Assembly: GCA_017936785.1 (NCBI GenBank)
Contig: JAGBEV010000031.1
Span: 1-64,000, forward strand
Direction of reading: 5' to 3'
From: Lachnospiraceae bacterium
Lineage (GTDB): Bacteria; Bacillota; Clostridia; Lachnospirales; Lachnospiraceae
DNA: 64,000 nt
Shown: positions 35,865 through 45,705 of the stretch, piece by piece
Layout: every line of letters starts with the position of its first letter
How positions within the stretch are numbered: position 1 is the first letter of the stretch
Notes under the pieces: generated by a model
Seen by the model: the letters and a program-made list of their open reading frames with translations, nothing else
The model's database searches: none
What the model was told of the DNA's origin: nothing
Translations under genes and position numbers: made by a program

Positions 35865-36296
35865 CTAGAACGAAATGCCAAAAGAAGACAATTCCTCAGC
35901 AATATCATTGATATCATCATAAGCGGAAATTTCATCCCATTTACTCTTATCCCAGATCTCAATGTGACCGCCTACGCCGGCAAATACCACATCTTTCTCC
36001 AGAGAAGCATGTTCTCTCAGAACAGAAGGCACAAGGATACGTCCCTGCTTGTCCACTTCTACTTCCTGTGCTCCGGAAATGAAAAAACGTTTGATCTTAC
36101 GTACCTTTGCTTCCAAGTCGGATTTTTCATTCAGCTTGTCGATGAAGGAGTCAAATTCATATTTTTCAAACACAAAAAGACACCCTTCCAATCCCTTGGT
36201 AACTACAAACTCATTACCAAGCGCATCCCGGAATCTGGAAGGAATGATCAGTCTGCCCTTGGCATCTATTGTATGGTTGTACTCGCCCATGAACAT
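35865..36296 (-). CDS. mraZ: Transcriptional regulator MraZ
   Basis: A 143-residue protein with two AbrB-like SpoVT folds. The start [16 protein letters not shown] carries the first DAKGR motif; the second appears as [10 protein letters not shown]. MraZ forms rings that bind direct repeats before its own gene and represses the dcw cluster in E. coli and mycoplasmas. ATG at 36296 follows AGGTGA by 7 bases; the longer in-frame reading would run through the operator and is rejected. Three matching boxes lie about 75-100 bases upstream, so autoregulation is likely. Confidence 0.96.
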   Translation of the reverse strand: MFMGEYNHTIDAKGRLIIPSRFRDALGNEFVVTKGLEGCLFVFEKYEFDSFIDKLNEKSDLEAKVRKIKRFFISGAQEVEVDKQGRILVPSVLREHASLEKDVVFAGVGGHIEIWDKSKWDEISAYDDINDIAEELSSFGISF

Positions 36297-36367
36297 ACTT
36301 ACATCACCTGCCAAACCACTTGGAAACACCTTTGAAACTAATCTTCCACTTTTATGGGATTTTGTGG

Positions 36368-36393
36368 CACTTTCCACCACTTTCCACCACTTA
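36368..36393 (-). promoter_or_regulatory. MraZ operator, three 10-bp-spaced boxes
   Basis: On the minus strand the hexamers TAAGTG, AAAGTG and AAAGTG start at 36393, 36383 and 36373. They are exactly 10 bases apart, with GTGGTGGAAAG linking them. This matches the phased GTG-rich direct repeats bound by MraZ rings. The boxes begin at the expected transcription start of the promoter just upstream, so binding would block initiation of the whole division cluster. Confidence 0.8.
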
Positions 36394-36399
36394 TGAATA

Positions 36400-36428
36400 A
36401 TAATAGCCCAGTTTTTGGGATTTGACAA
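36400..36428 (-). promoter_or_regulatory. Sigma-A promoter of the mraZ/dcw cluster
   Basis: On the minus strand -35 TTGTCA (36428-36423) and -10 TATTAT (36405-36400) are separated by 17 bases. The start of transcription would fall near 36393, leaving a leader of about 97 bases before mraZ. The terminator for lgt lies 26 bases upstream, so this is the first promoter able to serve the dcw genes. Confidence 0.72.
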
Positions 36429-36453
36429 GGAATTTTTTTTGCTAAAAAATGCC

Positions 36454-36488
36454 AAAAAAAGCGGCTTTGCAAGGTTTTTGCAAAGCCG
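36454..36488 (-). terminator. Terminator of lgt
   Basis: On the minus strand CGGCTTTGCAA (36488-36478) pairs perfectly with TTGCAAAGCCG (36472-36462), followed by CTTTTTTT. It separates the lgt transcript from the dcw promoter. A second AT-rich inverted repeat (ATTTTGTTTT/AAAACAAAAT) lies just upstream near 36515-36541. Confidence 0.88.
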
Positions 36489-36578
36489 TTCTCCGTTTAA
36501 CAACAAGATATTGTATTTTGTTTTTCTATCAAAACAAAATATTGTTTTTTATTAAAAATATGGATGATAAAAATTTTT

Positions 36579-37517
36579 TTAATTATTTTCTTCCTCTGTG
36601 GCAGTTTTCTCCACTTTTCCCCCTGTGGTTTCCAACGCCACTGCATCTTTGGACTTTTGGGATATGCGCACATGCACTACGATTGCGGTAATAACCGATG
36701 CTGCAAATAAAAAGCCTCCCAGCATTTGTGACACTGCAATGCCGGTTCCTCCGATCTGAAGCTGGTCCGTCCGCATTCCTTCCACAAAGAAACGGATAAT
36801 GCCGTATCCGCCCAAATACCAAAGCGCCATTTCCCCATCAAATTTCTTATGCTTTCTGTATGCCCACATGATCAGCAGAAGGATCAGATTCAGAACACTT
36901 TCATAAAGAAATGTGGGATGTACCTGAATATAATTGGTTCCTTCTACAATATGGGACGCAATATCCGGGGAAATATCCGATGAACGGACCATTTCCATAG
37001 GCAGTCTCATGGCAAACAATCCATCGGAATAGCCGCCGAAGCATTCCCTGTTCATAAAATTGCCCCAGCGTCCGATGATCTGCCCCAGCAGAAGACCGAA
37101 TACACCTGCATCCGCCATGCTGAAAAAGGACTGCTTTTTGATCCGCGAAAAAACATACAGAGTCAGAAATCCCCCAATAGCACCGCCATAAATTGCCAGC
37201 CCGCCATGCCTTAAATTAAAGATTTCCAAAGGATTATCCTTATACATATCCCATGCAAAGACAACATAATAAATTCTGGCGCTGATAACCGAAAATACAA
37301 TGGCATAAATAATAAAATCCCACCAGAGATCATCGGGCTGTCCCAGCCTTTTTCCTTCTTTGGAGGCGAGCATAAATCCAAGTAATACGCCCAGCGCAAT
37401 GATCATGCCGTAAAAAGCGATTTCAAAGCCAAAAACCGAAATACTTTTGGGTACATTTGATAAATAGATATGAAGATTGGGAAATGCAATATCCATTTTT
37501 CCCATAACGTCTGCCAT
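36579..37517 (-). CDS. lgt: Prolipoprotein diacylglyceryl transferase
   Basis: A 312-residue membrane enzyme that attaches diacylglycerol to the lipobox cysteine of lipoproteins. Seven hydrophobic segments are visible, with the family motifs LRHGGLAIYGGAIGG, GRWGNFMNRECFGG (including the conserved Arg and Asn), and HPTFLYES. GAGG lies 4 bases and AAGGAG 11 bases before the ATG. It is followed by a strong terminator. A lipoprotein substrate candidate is encoded at 21.3-22.5 kb. Confidence 0.96.
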   Translation of the reverse strand: MADVMGKMDIAFPNLHIYLSNVPKSISVFGFEIAFYGMIIALGVLLGFMLASKEGKRLGQPDDLWWDFIIYAIVFSVISARIYYVVFAWDMYKDNPLEIFNLRHGGLAIYGGAIGGFLTLYVFSRIKKQSFFSMADAGVFGLLLGQIIGRWGNFMNRECFGGYSDGLFAMRLPMEMVRSSDISPDIASHIVEGTNYIQVHPTFLYESVLNLILLLIMWAYRKHKKFDGEMALWYLGGYGIIRFFVEGMRTDQLQIGGTGIAVSQMLGGFLFAASVITAIVVHVRISQKSKDAVALETTGGKVEKTATEEENN

Positions 37518-37575
37518 TTTACCTCAAGCTCCTTTTTCTGTCATAAAACTACTGAATCCGTTATATATCCAAAAC

Positions 37576-38673
37576 CTATACATTGAACCGGAACAGGATC
37601 ACATCTCCATCCTGTACCACATAATCTTTTCCTTCCATGCCTACAAGACCTTTTTCCCTTGCCGCTGCTAATGATCCCAGCTCCAGCAGATCTTTGTAAT
37701 TGACAACCTCAGCCTTGATAAAGCCTCTTTCAAAATCCGAATGAATCTTTCCTGCTGCCTGGGGAGCCTTGGTTCCCACTTTAATGGTCCAGGCTCTGGT
37801 CTCATCTTCTCCTGCAGTCAGATAGCTGATCAATCCTAACAATTTATAAGAAGCTTTGATCAGTTTTTCCAATCCGGACTCTTTTAATCCCAGGTCTTCC
37901 AAAAACATTGCTTTCTCATCATCATCCAGCTCTGCGATTTCCTGCTCGATCTGGGCACAGATCACAAATACCTCACTGCCCTGCTTTGCGGCATATTCCC
38001 TGACCTTTTCAACCTGTCCGTTGGAAGCTCCGTCATCAGCAAGGTCATCCTCTGACACGTTTGCTGCAAAAATCACCGGTTTTGCTGTCAATAGATTATA
38101 TTCTGCAAACCAAGCCTGCTCGTCTTCATCATCGATTTCAAAAGTAATTGCCAGTTCGCCCTTTTCCAAATGAGCTTTTACCCTTTCCAGCAGATTCAAT
38201 TCCTTTGCCAGGGTTTTATCCATTCTGGCGCCCTTTGCGGTCTTTGCAATTCTTCTTTCCAGAATTTCAATATCGGAAAAGATCAGTTCCAGATTGATGG
38301 TCTCGATATCACGTAAGGGATCTACGCTTCCGTCCACATGGACCACATTGGCATCCTCAAAGCAGCGCACTACATGTACAATGGCATCCACCTCGCGGAT
38401 GTTGCTTAAAAACTGGTTACCCAGACCTTCTCCTTTGGAAGCTCCCTTTACAAGACCTGCAATATCCACAAATTCTATCACCGCATTGGTCACCTTTTTG
38501 GAATGATACATATCTCCCAACAATTTCAGCCGCTCGTCGGGTACAGGTACGATTCCCACATTGGGATCGATGGTACAGAATGGATAATTTGCCGATTCTG
38601 CTCCTGCCTTTGTCAAAGAATTAAATAATGTACTTTTTCCTACGTTGGGAAGTCCCACGATACCGAGTTTCAT
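37576..38673 (-). CDS. ychF: YchF/OLA1-type ribosome-binding ATPase
   Basis: A 365-residue P-loop protein of the Obg-like family. G1 is [10 protein letters not shown]3 is [14 protein letters not shown] and the non-canonical G4 is NVSE, which shifts preference to ATP. A coiled coil follows (about 130-200), and the TGS-like C-terminus ends [20 protein letters not shown]. It binds ribosomes and affects the oxidative stress response in E. coli. AGGAGG precedes the start with long spacing. It is 46 bases from rpe. Confidence 0.97.
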   Translation of the reverse strand: MKLGIVGLPNVGKSTLFNSLTKAGAESANYPFCTIDPNVGIVPVPDERLKLLGDMYHSKKVTNAVIEFVDIAGLVKGASKGEGLGNQFLSNIREVDAIVHVVRCFEDANVVHVDGSVDPLRDIETINLELIFSDIEILERRIAKTAKGARMDKTLAKELNLLERVKAHLEKGELAITFEIDDEDEQAWFAEYNLLTAKPVIFAANVSEDDLADDGASNGQVEKVREYAAKQGSEVFVICAQIEQEIAELDDDEKAMFLEDLGLKESGLEKLIKASYKLLGLISYLTAGEDETRAWTIKVGTKAPQAAGKIHSDFERGFIKAEVVNYKDLLELGSLAAAREKGLVGMEGKDYVVQDGDVILFRFNV

Positions 38674-38719
38674 AAGTCTTTCATTCCTCCTATTTCAAGG
38701 TCTTTAAACCTTCACCATC

Positions 38720-39385
38720 TTATTTTAAGTCATGCATTTTTAATAAATCCATAAAATATTCCACATTGGCAGTAATATCACCTTTGAATACTGCGGAACC
38801 GGATACGATCACATTGGCTCCCGCATCCAGGATCATGTTCACGTTTCCCAAATGAACGCCGCCGTCTACAGCCACATCCACCTGCAGGTTCCTCCGCTGG
38901 ATTTCCGCCCGTACATCCCTGATCTTCTGGGTACAGCTGTCCAGATATTTCTGTCCTCCGAATCCGGTATTGACAGTCATGACCAGCACCTGATCCACAT
39001 AATCCAGATAAGGATATAAAGACTCTATGGGGGTCTGGGGATGCAGGGAAATCCCAGTGCGAAGCCCTTTGGATTTGATTTTTAAAAGGGTATCCACCAT
39101 GCATCTGCACGCCTCAATATGTATGGTCAGCCCGTCAGCGCCTGCTGCCGCAAACTGATCAATATAGCGTTCCGGCTCTGTTATCATCAAATGCACATCA
39201 AAAAACTTATCCGTTACCTTGCGAAGGGACTGGATAATGGGAAAGCCAAAGGAAATGGATGGAACAAACACTCCATCCATAACATCAATATGAATATATT
39301 CTGCACCGGCTTTATCTACTTTTTCTACTTGTTCTCCCAGCCTTGCAAAATCCGCTGCAAGAATGGATGGGGACAAAATCGTCAT
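38720..39385 (-). CDS. rpe: Ribulose-phosphate 3-epimerase
   Basis: A 221-residue TIM-barrel enzyme interconverting ribulose-5-phosphate and xylulose-5-phosphate. It begins LSPSILAADFARLGEQ. The catalytic and metal residues lie in HIDVMDGVFVPSISFG, MTVNTGFGGQKY and VDGGVHLGN. An AAGGAG site precedes the ATG. It starts one base after the rsgA stop region, as in the classic prkC-rsgA-rpe order of Firmicutes. Confidence 0.97.
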   Translation of the reverse strand: MTILSPSILAADFARLGEQVEKVDKAGAEYIHIDVMDGVFVPSISFGFPIIQSLRKVTDKFFDVHLMITEPERYIDQFAAAGADGLTIHIEACRCMVDTLLKIKSKGLRTGISLHPQTPIESLYPYLDYVDQVLVMTVNTGFGGQKYLDSCTQKIRDVRAEIQRRNLQVDVAVDGGVHLGNVNMILDAGANVIVSGSAVFKGDITANVEYFMDLLKMHDLK

Positions 39386-39386
39386 T

Positions 39387-40265
39387 CTAATATCTCCTTT
39401 TATCTTTACATTCTGCGTATAGATTTACATAGTCTTCATACCGCTCCCTGCTGATTTTCCCCGCAGCAAGGGCATTTTTTACCCCGCAATCAGGCTCATG
39501 AATATGTGCGCATCCCAAAAACCTGCATTGATCTTCATATTCTGCAAATTCCGGAAAACATGCTTTCAGCTCCTCCGGAAGCAGCTCCGACACACTCAGG
39601 GAACTAAACCCCGGCGTATCAAAAATATAAGTTTCTTCATCGATTTCCATTAACTGGGAATGTCTGGTCGTATGCTTCCCTCGTTCTATCTTTGCACTGA
39701 TATCTCCTGTCTCCATGACCGTTTCACTTTGAATGCAGTTGACCAGCGTGGACTTGCCTACACCGCTGGGACCGGCAACCGTAGTGACCTTTCCCTTGAG
39801 CACTTCCTCTATCTGTACGATTCCCGTTTTCTTTGCAGCACTGATAAAAAGCACCTGGTACCCTGCACTTTCATAAATTCGTGCCAGCCTTTTCTTTTCC
39901 TCGTCAGATACCAGATCTTCCTTATTAAAACAGATAACTGTATCAATACCGTTATGCTCCATCTGAATCAGAAATCGATCCAAAAGTCCTAAATTCGGTT
40001 CAGGCGATGCTGCCGCAAAAATTACCAGTGCCTGATCTATATTTGCTACTGCCGGACGGATCAGTTCGTTTTTCCGTTCCAGCAATTTTGCTATATTTCC
40101 CAGATGCTCTTTCCCATCGATCACATCCATTTCCACCTGATCTCCCACCAGAGGCTTTCTGTGATCTTTGCGAAAGACGCCTTTTGCTTTACATTCATAA
40201 ATATTTCCATCACAGCATTTTACATAGTAAAATCCTGCAATTCCTTTGATAATCCGTCCTTGCAT
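39387..40265 (-). CDS. rsgA: Ribosome biogenesis GTPase RsgA
   Basis: A 292-residue circularly permuted GTPase: an OB domain first (residues 1-65), then G4 FNKEDLV, then G1 GPSGVGKSTL, then G3 DTPGFSSL. The C-terminal zinc site is CRFLGCAHIHEPDC. It checks the 30S decoding centre late in assembly. In Firmicutes it is co-transcribed with prkC and is a known PrkC target in B. subtilis. AAGG lies before the ATG with loose spacing. Confidence 0.96.
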   Translation of the reverse strand: MQGRIIKGIAGFYYVKCCDGNIYECKAKGVFRKDHRKPLVGDQVEMDVIDGKEHLGNIAKLLERKNELIRPAVANIDQALVIFAAASPEPNLGLLDRFLIQMEHNGIDTVICFNKEDLVSDEEKKRLARIYESAGYQVLFISAAKKTGIVQIEEVLKGKVTTVAGPSGVGKSTLVNCIQSETVMETGDISAKIERGKHTTRHSQLMEIDEETYIFDTPGFSSLSVSELLPEELKACFPEFAEYEDQCRFLGCAHIHEPDCGVKNALAAGKISRERYEDYVNLYAECKDKRRY

Positions 40266-40277
40266 CAGGTTCTGCCT

Positions 40278-42425
40278 TTACTGAGCCTGGGTAAAATTGA
40301 CTGTCTGGGAACCAAAATCAACGGGCACTTCTGTCTCTACATTTTCATATATTACATTGCCAAACTCATCTGTTGCAATATTTCCTGCTTCATCTTTCTT
40401 AGGCTGCTGTGTAGTCTCCTTCTTTATGCTGACCGTACCGCTTGCAGCTTTAAATCCGCTTTCATTGACATTGAAAGGGAAAGAAGATGTTGTAAAGGTA
40501 CGTTTTTCACCATCTGCTGCAGTAATTGTAATAGTAACGGTAGTTCCCTCCACATAGCCTGTAGGCGCATTAATAGAGCCCACATAATTGTATTTAACTT
40601 CTTTCTTTCCAAGACTCAGCACAAAATTAACCGCTGTTCCCTCTTCTACTTCCATTCCCGGAGAATAGCTCTGAGAAATAACACAGCCTGCCGTTACGGA
40701 ATCATGATATTCCTCCGTTACGGTTCCTGCCTTTAAATTAGCACTGTTTAATTTATCCTTTGCAGCGCTTTCGCTTAATCCGCGAAGATCCGGCACATCT
40801 GTTTTCTTAACTGCCGGTCCCATACTGATGATCAGCTTGATATTGGATTTCTCCGTTGCCTTCTCGCCGCCCTGAGGGGACTGGGAGATAACATAACCCT
40901 CTTCCACATCATCATCATAATCAGTATCTGTAGAAACCTTAAAACCTGCTGCGTTTAATTCTGCAATGGCAGCCGCTTCTTCCTTGCCTGTAACATCCGG
41001 GACATCCACACCTGCTGTTCCGCTGCTGACAGTTAAGGTAACTACTGTTTCCGCTGCAACCATTTCTCCTTCTTTAACACTCTGGGAAATGACTTTGTTT
41101 TCTTCTATTTCATCAGACTCTTCATAGGTAACTTCCACTTTCAGGGACAATTTTTCCAATGCAGCTTTTGCCGACTCAACATCCATGCCCACTACATTGA
41201 TGACTTCAATATCTTCTGTCTGTTCCACTTCTTTCTGATCGCTGCCTTTAAAAATACCAATGGCATTTGCCACAAGCACTAAAGCGATAATACCGATGAT
41301 AACTGCTGCCACAATGGCGAGAATAGTGGTGATCCTTTCCATTTTGGGATCCAGATCATCGTCATCATACTCGTCATCATCTTCTTCATCTTCCGGATCA
41401 TCCGGCTCTTCCTCATCTTCATCATAAACTACATGAACCGGCTTCTGTCTGCTCTTTGCCTTTGCAGCCTCTTCATTCAGGCGCATATGCACTTCTTCCA
41501 CAGCAATGGAACCTGTTCTTTCCTTGATCTCAGCCATGTCCTCCTCGGTAATGGCTTTGGTTGCCGCAGATGTATCCACATCGATCATGGTCACAAAATC
41601 TTCATCCGGCGTAATCAGGGATTTCTTTAAATCCACGATCAGCTCGCCCATGTTCTGATATCTGCGGTCTGGGCTTTTCTGGGTACATTTAAAAATGATC
41701 TTTTCCACACATACTGGAATTTCCGAAACATATTCCCTGGGAGAAGGCATTTCTTCCTGAATATGCTTAATGGCTATCGCCACCGTTGTTTCTCCGTCAA
41801 AAGGCACATGCCCCGTAAGCATTTCAAACATGGTGCAGCCTAAGGAATAAATGTCGCTCTTCTCATCGGAAAATCCGCCTCTTGCCTGCTCCGGAGATGT
41901 ATAATGAACGCTTCCCATGACATTAGAGGTAATGGTGTTACTGGTAGCCGCCTTAGCGATACCGAAATCCGTTACCTTTACCTTTCCGTCTTTGGAAATA
42001 ATAATATTCTGTGGTTTAATATCTCTGTGAATAATATGATTATTATGAGCCGCTTCAATGCCCATAGATACCTGAATGGCAATGCTGATTGCCTCTTTAA
42101 TGGACAGACGGGATTTTTTCTCGATATAGTTTTTCAGGGTAATTCCCTCTACCAGCTCCATGACGATATAATAGATGCCCTCTTCTTCTCCGACATCATA
42201 AACATTTACAATGTTGGGATGCATCAATCCTGCCGCCGCCTGGGCTTCCACACGGAATTTGGATACAAAATTGGTATTTTCGCTGAATTCCTGCTTTAAT
42301 ACCTTTACCGCCACAAATCTGTTTAATTTGTGATCTTTCGCCTTATAAACATCACTCATACCGCCGGTACCGATCTTATCCAGAATTTCATACCGGTCGC
42401 CGATCAACATTCCTAGTATAATCAT
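40278..42425 (-). CDS. prkC: Ser/Thr protein kinase with PASTA repeats
   Basis: A 715-residue receptor kinase. The kinase domain (about 1-275) has GTGGMSDVY, Lys41, HRDIKPQN with Asp135, and DFG at 153-155. An acidic juxtamembrane stretch (335-360, mostly Asp/Glu) precedes one membrane segment (365-392). Three extracellular PASTA domains follow (about 405-610), then a C-terminal beta domain of about 100 residues. PASTA repeats bind muropeptides and lipid II, so it couples wall status to growth, division and spore germination. The ATG overlaps the prpC stop codon (ATGA at 42422-42425). Confidence 0.97.
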   Translation of the reverse strand: MIILGMLIGDRYEILDKIGTGGMSDVYKAKDHKLNRFVAVKVLKQEFSENTNFVSKFRVEAQAAAGLMHPNIVNVYDVGEEEGIYYIVMELVEGITLKNYIEKKSRLSIKEAISIAIQVSMGIEAAHNNHIIHRDIKPQNIIISKDGKVKVTDFGIAKAATSNTITSNVMGSVHYTSPEQARGGFSDEKSDIYSLGCTMFEMLTGHVPFDGETTVAIAIKHIQEEMPSPREYVSEIPVCVEKIIFKCTQKSPDRRYQNMGELIVDLKKSLITPDEDFVTMIDVDTSAATKAITEEDMAEIKERTGSIAVEEVHMRLNEEAAKAKSRQKPVHVVYDEDEEEPDDPEDEEDDDEYDDDDLDPKMERITTILAIVAAVIIGIIALVLVANAIGIFKGSDQKEVEQTEDIEVINVVGMDVESAKAALEKLSLKVEVTYEESDEIEENKVISQSVKEGEMVAAETVVTLTVSSGTAGVDVPDVTGKEEAAAIAELNAAGFKVSTDTDYDDDVEEGYVISQSPQGGEKATEKSNIKLIISMGPAVKKTDVPDLRGLSESAAKDKLNSANLKAGTVTEEYHDSVTAGCVISQSYSPGMEVEEGTAVNFVLSLGKKEVKYNYVGSINAPTGYVEGTTVTITITAADGEKRTFTTSSFPFNVNESGFKAASGTVSIKKETTQQPKKDEAGNIATDEFGNVIYENVETEVPVDFGSQTVNFTQAQ

Positions 42426-43174
42426 TTTTCCACCTCGTCCTCAAAGGGTTTTACTAATACAACAGCAATATTGTCCTTCCCGCCGTTATTGTTGGCGGCA
42501 TTGATCAGGGCATCGCCCTTTTGAATCAGTTCTTCCAATTCCTCATTGCGGACAATTTCTTCTATTTCCCTGTCCTCTAACATATTGGTCAATCCGTCCG
42601 AACACATCAGGATGATATCTCCCGGCTGTAATTCTTCCGTAAAGAAATCCGCTTCCACCTCATCCTTTGCGCCGATTGCCCTGGTAATAATATTTTTATC
42701 CGGGTGCTTGCGGGCATCTTCCCTTGCAAGTCCTCCCAGCCTGATCATCTCTTCCACAAGGGAATGATCTTTCGTAATCTGCCGTATTCCTTTTTTGCCG
42801 ATGATGTACAGTCTGGAATCTCCCACATTTGCCACCTGAAGATATTTCCCGATAATGGTAGCCACCACGAGAGTCGTACCCATTCCAAACAGGTTTTCAT
42901 CCGACGCGGCAGTCTCACGGATTTTTTTATTCGCTGCCTGAATCGCCTTCTGGATTATGATGGTCGGATTCTTCTCAAAAGAATTTCTGATTTCACCGAC
43001 AACAGTCTCAGCGGTACATTTTGATGCATAATCTCCCGCATTGTGTCCGCCCATGCCGTCTGCTACGATGAACAGGTTCGGCATATTCCCCAGAGGCTTT
43101 GCCGAAGAGAACACGTAATCCTGATTTAATTGTCTTTTTCGCCCGATATCCGTTACGGAATATGTTTCTAACAA
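42422..43174 (-). CDS. prpC: PP2C-type Ser/Thr phosphatase (partner of PrkC)
   Basis: A 250-residue metal-dependent phosphatase. Motifs in order are FIVADGMGGHNAGDYAS, FGMGTTLVVA, NVGDSRLYI and ILMCSDGLTNM, with the metal-binding aspartates. It reverses PrkC phosphorylation. The start is TTG at 43174 with GGAGGA 6 bases upstream, inside the last codons of rlmN, so the genes overlap by 7 bases. The order rlmN-prpC-prkC-rsgA-rpe is conserved in Firmicutes. Confidence 0.96.
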   Translation of the reverse strand: MLETYSVTDIGRKRQLNQDYVFSSAKPLGNMPNLFIVADGMGGHNAGDYASKCTAETVVGEIRNSFEKNPTIIIQKAIQAANKKIRETAASDENLFGMGTTLVVATIIGKYLQVANVGDSRLYIIGKKGIRQITKDHSLVEEMIRLGGLAREDARKHPDKNIITRAIGAKDEVEADFFTEELQPGDIILMCSDGLTNMLEDREIEEIVRNEELEELIQKGDALINAANNNGGKDNIAVVLVKPFEDEVEK

Positions 43175-44223
43175 CGTATATCCTCCTTGCCCTCTTCTAA
43201 ATGTCTTTTTCTAAGCTGTCCACAGGCACCGTCTATATCTCTGCCCATTTCCCTTCTAATAGTAACATTTATTCGATTTTTTTCAAGTTTATTTTTAAAA
43301 GCAGCCACATAAGCCTGGTCCGGCTGCCTGAAATTCCGCTCTTTTATTGGGTTTACAGGAATCAGATTAATATGACAGTTTCTTTTGCCCGCCAGCTTTG
43401 ACAGGTGTTCCACATCCTCATATGTATCGTTTATGCCTGCTACCAGACTGTATTCAAAAGTGATTCTTCTGCCCGTTCTGGCAAAATAGGCATCCACCGC
43501 ATCCATCAGTTCATTTATAGAATAGACCTTTGCTATGGGCATCAGTTCCTGCCGTTTCTCATCCGTGGCTCCATGAAGGGATAATGCAAGAGTGATCTGT
43601 AAGCCTTCCTCTGCCAGCTTTATAATGCCCGGCACAATGCCGCAGGTGGAAACAGTTACATTCCTCTGGCTTAAATGCAGTCCGTTTTCATCGGTCAAAA
43701 GGCGGATAAACCGCACCAGATTGTCATAATTATCAAGAGGTTCTCCCGTTCCCATGACAACTACATTGGAAACGCGCTCTCCTGTGATCCGGGTGATGCT
43801 GTAGATCTGGTCGAGCATTTCGGAAGATTTCAGGTTTCTGGTCAGCCCGTCCAGAGTAGATGCGCAAAATCTGCATCCCATCCGGCATCCCACCTGTGAA
43901 GAAATACACACGCTGTTGCCATGCTTATAAGGCATCAGCACGCTTTCCACCACATTTCCGTCTTCCAAAGCAAAAAGAAATTTCTGCGTCCCATCTATTT
44001 TGGACTTCTGCACTCTGACAGCTTCCAGAGCTGTATAAGAAAACTTCTCTTTACATTCTTCCCGAAATGCCTTGGATATATTAGTCATTTCATCAAATCC
44101 TGCTGCAAGTTTTACATGCATCCAGTTATAAATCTGATCCGCTCTGAACTTTTTTTCTCCCATGCCGCAGATTGCTTCCTGCAATTCCTCTCTGGTCATG
44201 GATTTTATATCTGTTTTCTCCAT
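43168..44223 (-). CDS. rlmN: 23S rRNA (A2503)/tRNA (A37) C2-methyltransferase
   Basis: A radical-SAM enzyme of about 351 residues. The cluster motif is CRMGCRFC (CxxxCxxC), preceded by VCISSQVG and followed by GTGEPLDNYDN. The C-terminal catalytic Cys lies in IDGACGQL. It methylates A2503 near the peptidyl transferase centre. The start is uncertain: ATG at 44223 gives the usual N-terminus MEKTDIKSMTREEL but lacks a good ribosome site; ATG at 44250 is the alternative. Confidence 0.95.
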   Translation of the reverse strand: MEKTDIKSMTREELQEAICGMGEKKFRADQIYNWMHVKLAAGFDEMTNISKAFREECKEKFSYTALEAVRVQKSKIDGTQKFLFALEDGNVVESVLMPYKHGNSVCISSQVGCRMGCRFCASTLDGLTRNLKSSEMLDQIYSITRITGERVSNVVVMGTGEPLDNYDNLVRFIRLLTDENGLHLSQRNVTVSTCGIVPGIIKLAEEGLQITLALSLHGATDEKRQELMPIAKVYSINELMDAVDAYFARTGRRITFEYSLVAGINDTYEDVEHLSKLAGKRNCHINLIPVNPIKERNFRQPDQAYVAAFKNKLEKNRINVTIRREMGRDIDGACGQLRKRHLEEGKEDIRC

Positions 44224-44383
44224 GGTTTCTGCTGCTTTCTGTCCTATCATTCTTTTGCACTGATTCTTTCGTAGCTTTTCGATACTTGTTCTTTCTTGCT
44301 TCTCTTTTACTTTTTTGCCATGCCGGCTCAGCTTTTCATATTATGCTTTTTCCGCTGTAACGCCCCGGCTCTGCATATTTTCC

Positions 44384-45688
44384 CTATGATCGGTCACGCC
44401 GCAATACAGCCATATAAAATCCATCGGTTTCCTGGATTCCGGGGATCAGTGTTTTCTCTTTTTCTTTATGAAAAGGGAATTGTTCCAAAAACCATGCGGT
44501 ATTTTTTTCATTTTCCTCTTCAGTCAAAGTACAGGTGGAATAGATCAGCTTCCCACCGGGCTTCACATACTGCCACACCACCGAAAGGATTTTTTGCTGT
44601 AATGCGGCTATATTTATTACATCCTCTTTGGTAACGCGGTATTTGATATCCCCTTTTCTGCCGATGACTCCAAGACCGGAGCATGGCAGATCCGCAATGA
44701 CCACATCCGCCTTTTCCACATTTTCTTCATCTAAAACAGTGGCATCAAAAACTTCAGCCTTTATGTTTCCATATCCGCTCCGGGCAATATTGTCCTCCAT
44801 CAGTTCCACTTTTCTTTGGGAAATGTCCCTGACCGTGACAAAGCCTGTATTTTTCATCTTTCCGGCTGCATGAAGAGCTTTTCCGCCGGGTGCACCGCAA
44901 ACATCTATGATATATTGATCTTCTTTAATATCTGCAAGCTCTATGATCTCCATGGAGCCGGCATCCTGTATCATGACCAAGCCTTCCGCAAAACCGGGGA
45001 TCGTTTCCACCCGGTCCAGATTTTTCAGGCGGTAAGCATAAGGTAAGCCTTGTACCTGTTCAGTTTCTATGCCTTCACAGGTGATTTTTTGTAATAGTTC
45101 TTCCTTTTCCTTGCTGCTTAAGCCTTCCTCTAACCGGATAGTCACCGGTCTGCCAGAAAGCAGCCCTTTTAAAATCTGCTCTGTCTTTTCCCCTCCAAAC
45201 CGGGAAAGCCACATTTCCACGATCCATTCAGGCATGGAATAAACAACCGAAAGGTAAGAAACCGGCTCTTTTTCCCGATCGGGATATTCTATTTTTTCCT
45301 TGTTTCTTGCAATGTTCCTTAAAACTCCGTTGACAAAACCTTTTAAAGGGGAAAACCCTCTTTTATTTGCAAGCTTTACTGCTTCGTTGCATACTGCCGA
45401 ATCCGGAATGCTATCCATATAAAGAAGCTGGTAAACGCTCATTCTCATAAGGCTCCGGATCAAAGGTTTCATTTTCTTTACAGGCACTTTGGAAAAGGAA
45501 TTTATGATATAGTCCATTTCCAGGCACCGTTCCACGGTTCCTTCCGTTACCCTTTTGATAAAGGAACGCTCCTGTTTATCCAAGTATCCGTATTTATCCA
45601 AAACCTGTTTCATCACATAATGGCTGTACTGCTTTTTCTCCAAAATCTCCATGATGCAGTCCAGCACGATTTCTCTGGTATTGACCAC
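44384..45688 (-). CDS. rsmB: 16S rRNA m5C967 methyltransferase
   Basis: A 434-residue two-domain methyltransferase (Sun). The N-terminal NusB-like RNA-binding domain (about 1-140) contains FIKRVTEGTVERCLEMDYII. The Rossmann domain has motif I DVCGAPGGKALHAAG, the motif IV catalytic region ADLPCSGLGV and the motif VI segment YSTCTLTEEEN with the nucleophilic Cys. GTG at 45688 has GAGG 11 bases upstream. It ends 133 bases before the rlmN ATG. Confidence 0.96.
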   Translation of the reverse strand: MVNTREIVLDCIMEILEKKQYSHYVMKQVLDKYGYLDKQERSFIKRVTEGTVERCLEMDYIINSFSKVPVKKMKPLIRSLMRMSVYQLLYMDSIPDSAVCNEAVKLANKRGFSPLKGFVNGVLRNIARNKEKIEYPDREKEPVSYLSVVYSMPEWIVEMWLSRFGGEKTEQILKGLLSGRPVTIRLEEGLSSKEKEELLQKITCEGIETEQVQGLPYAYRLKNLDRVETIPGFAEGLVMIQDAGSMEIIELADIKEDQYIIDVCGAPGGKALHAAGKMKNTGFVTVRDISQRKVELMEDNIARSGYGNIKAEVFDATVLDEENVEKADVVIADLPCSGLGVIGRKGDIKYRVTKEDVINIAALQQKILSVVWQYVKPGGKLIYSTCTLTEEENEKNTAWFLEQFPFHKEKEKTLIPGIQETDGFYMAVLRRDRS

Positions 45689-45705
45689 GATTATTTCCTC
45701 ATATT

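Noticed and set aside
36297-36506. A 70-codon extension of MraZ
   Set aside because: It would cover the promoter and MraZ boxes; the conserved start [15 protein letters not shown] has its own ribosome site.
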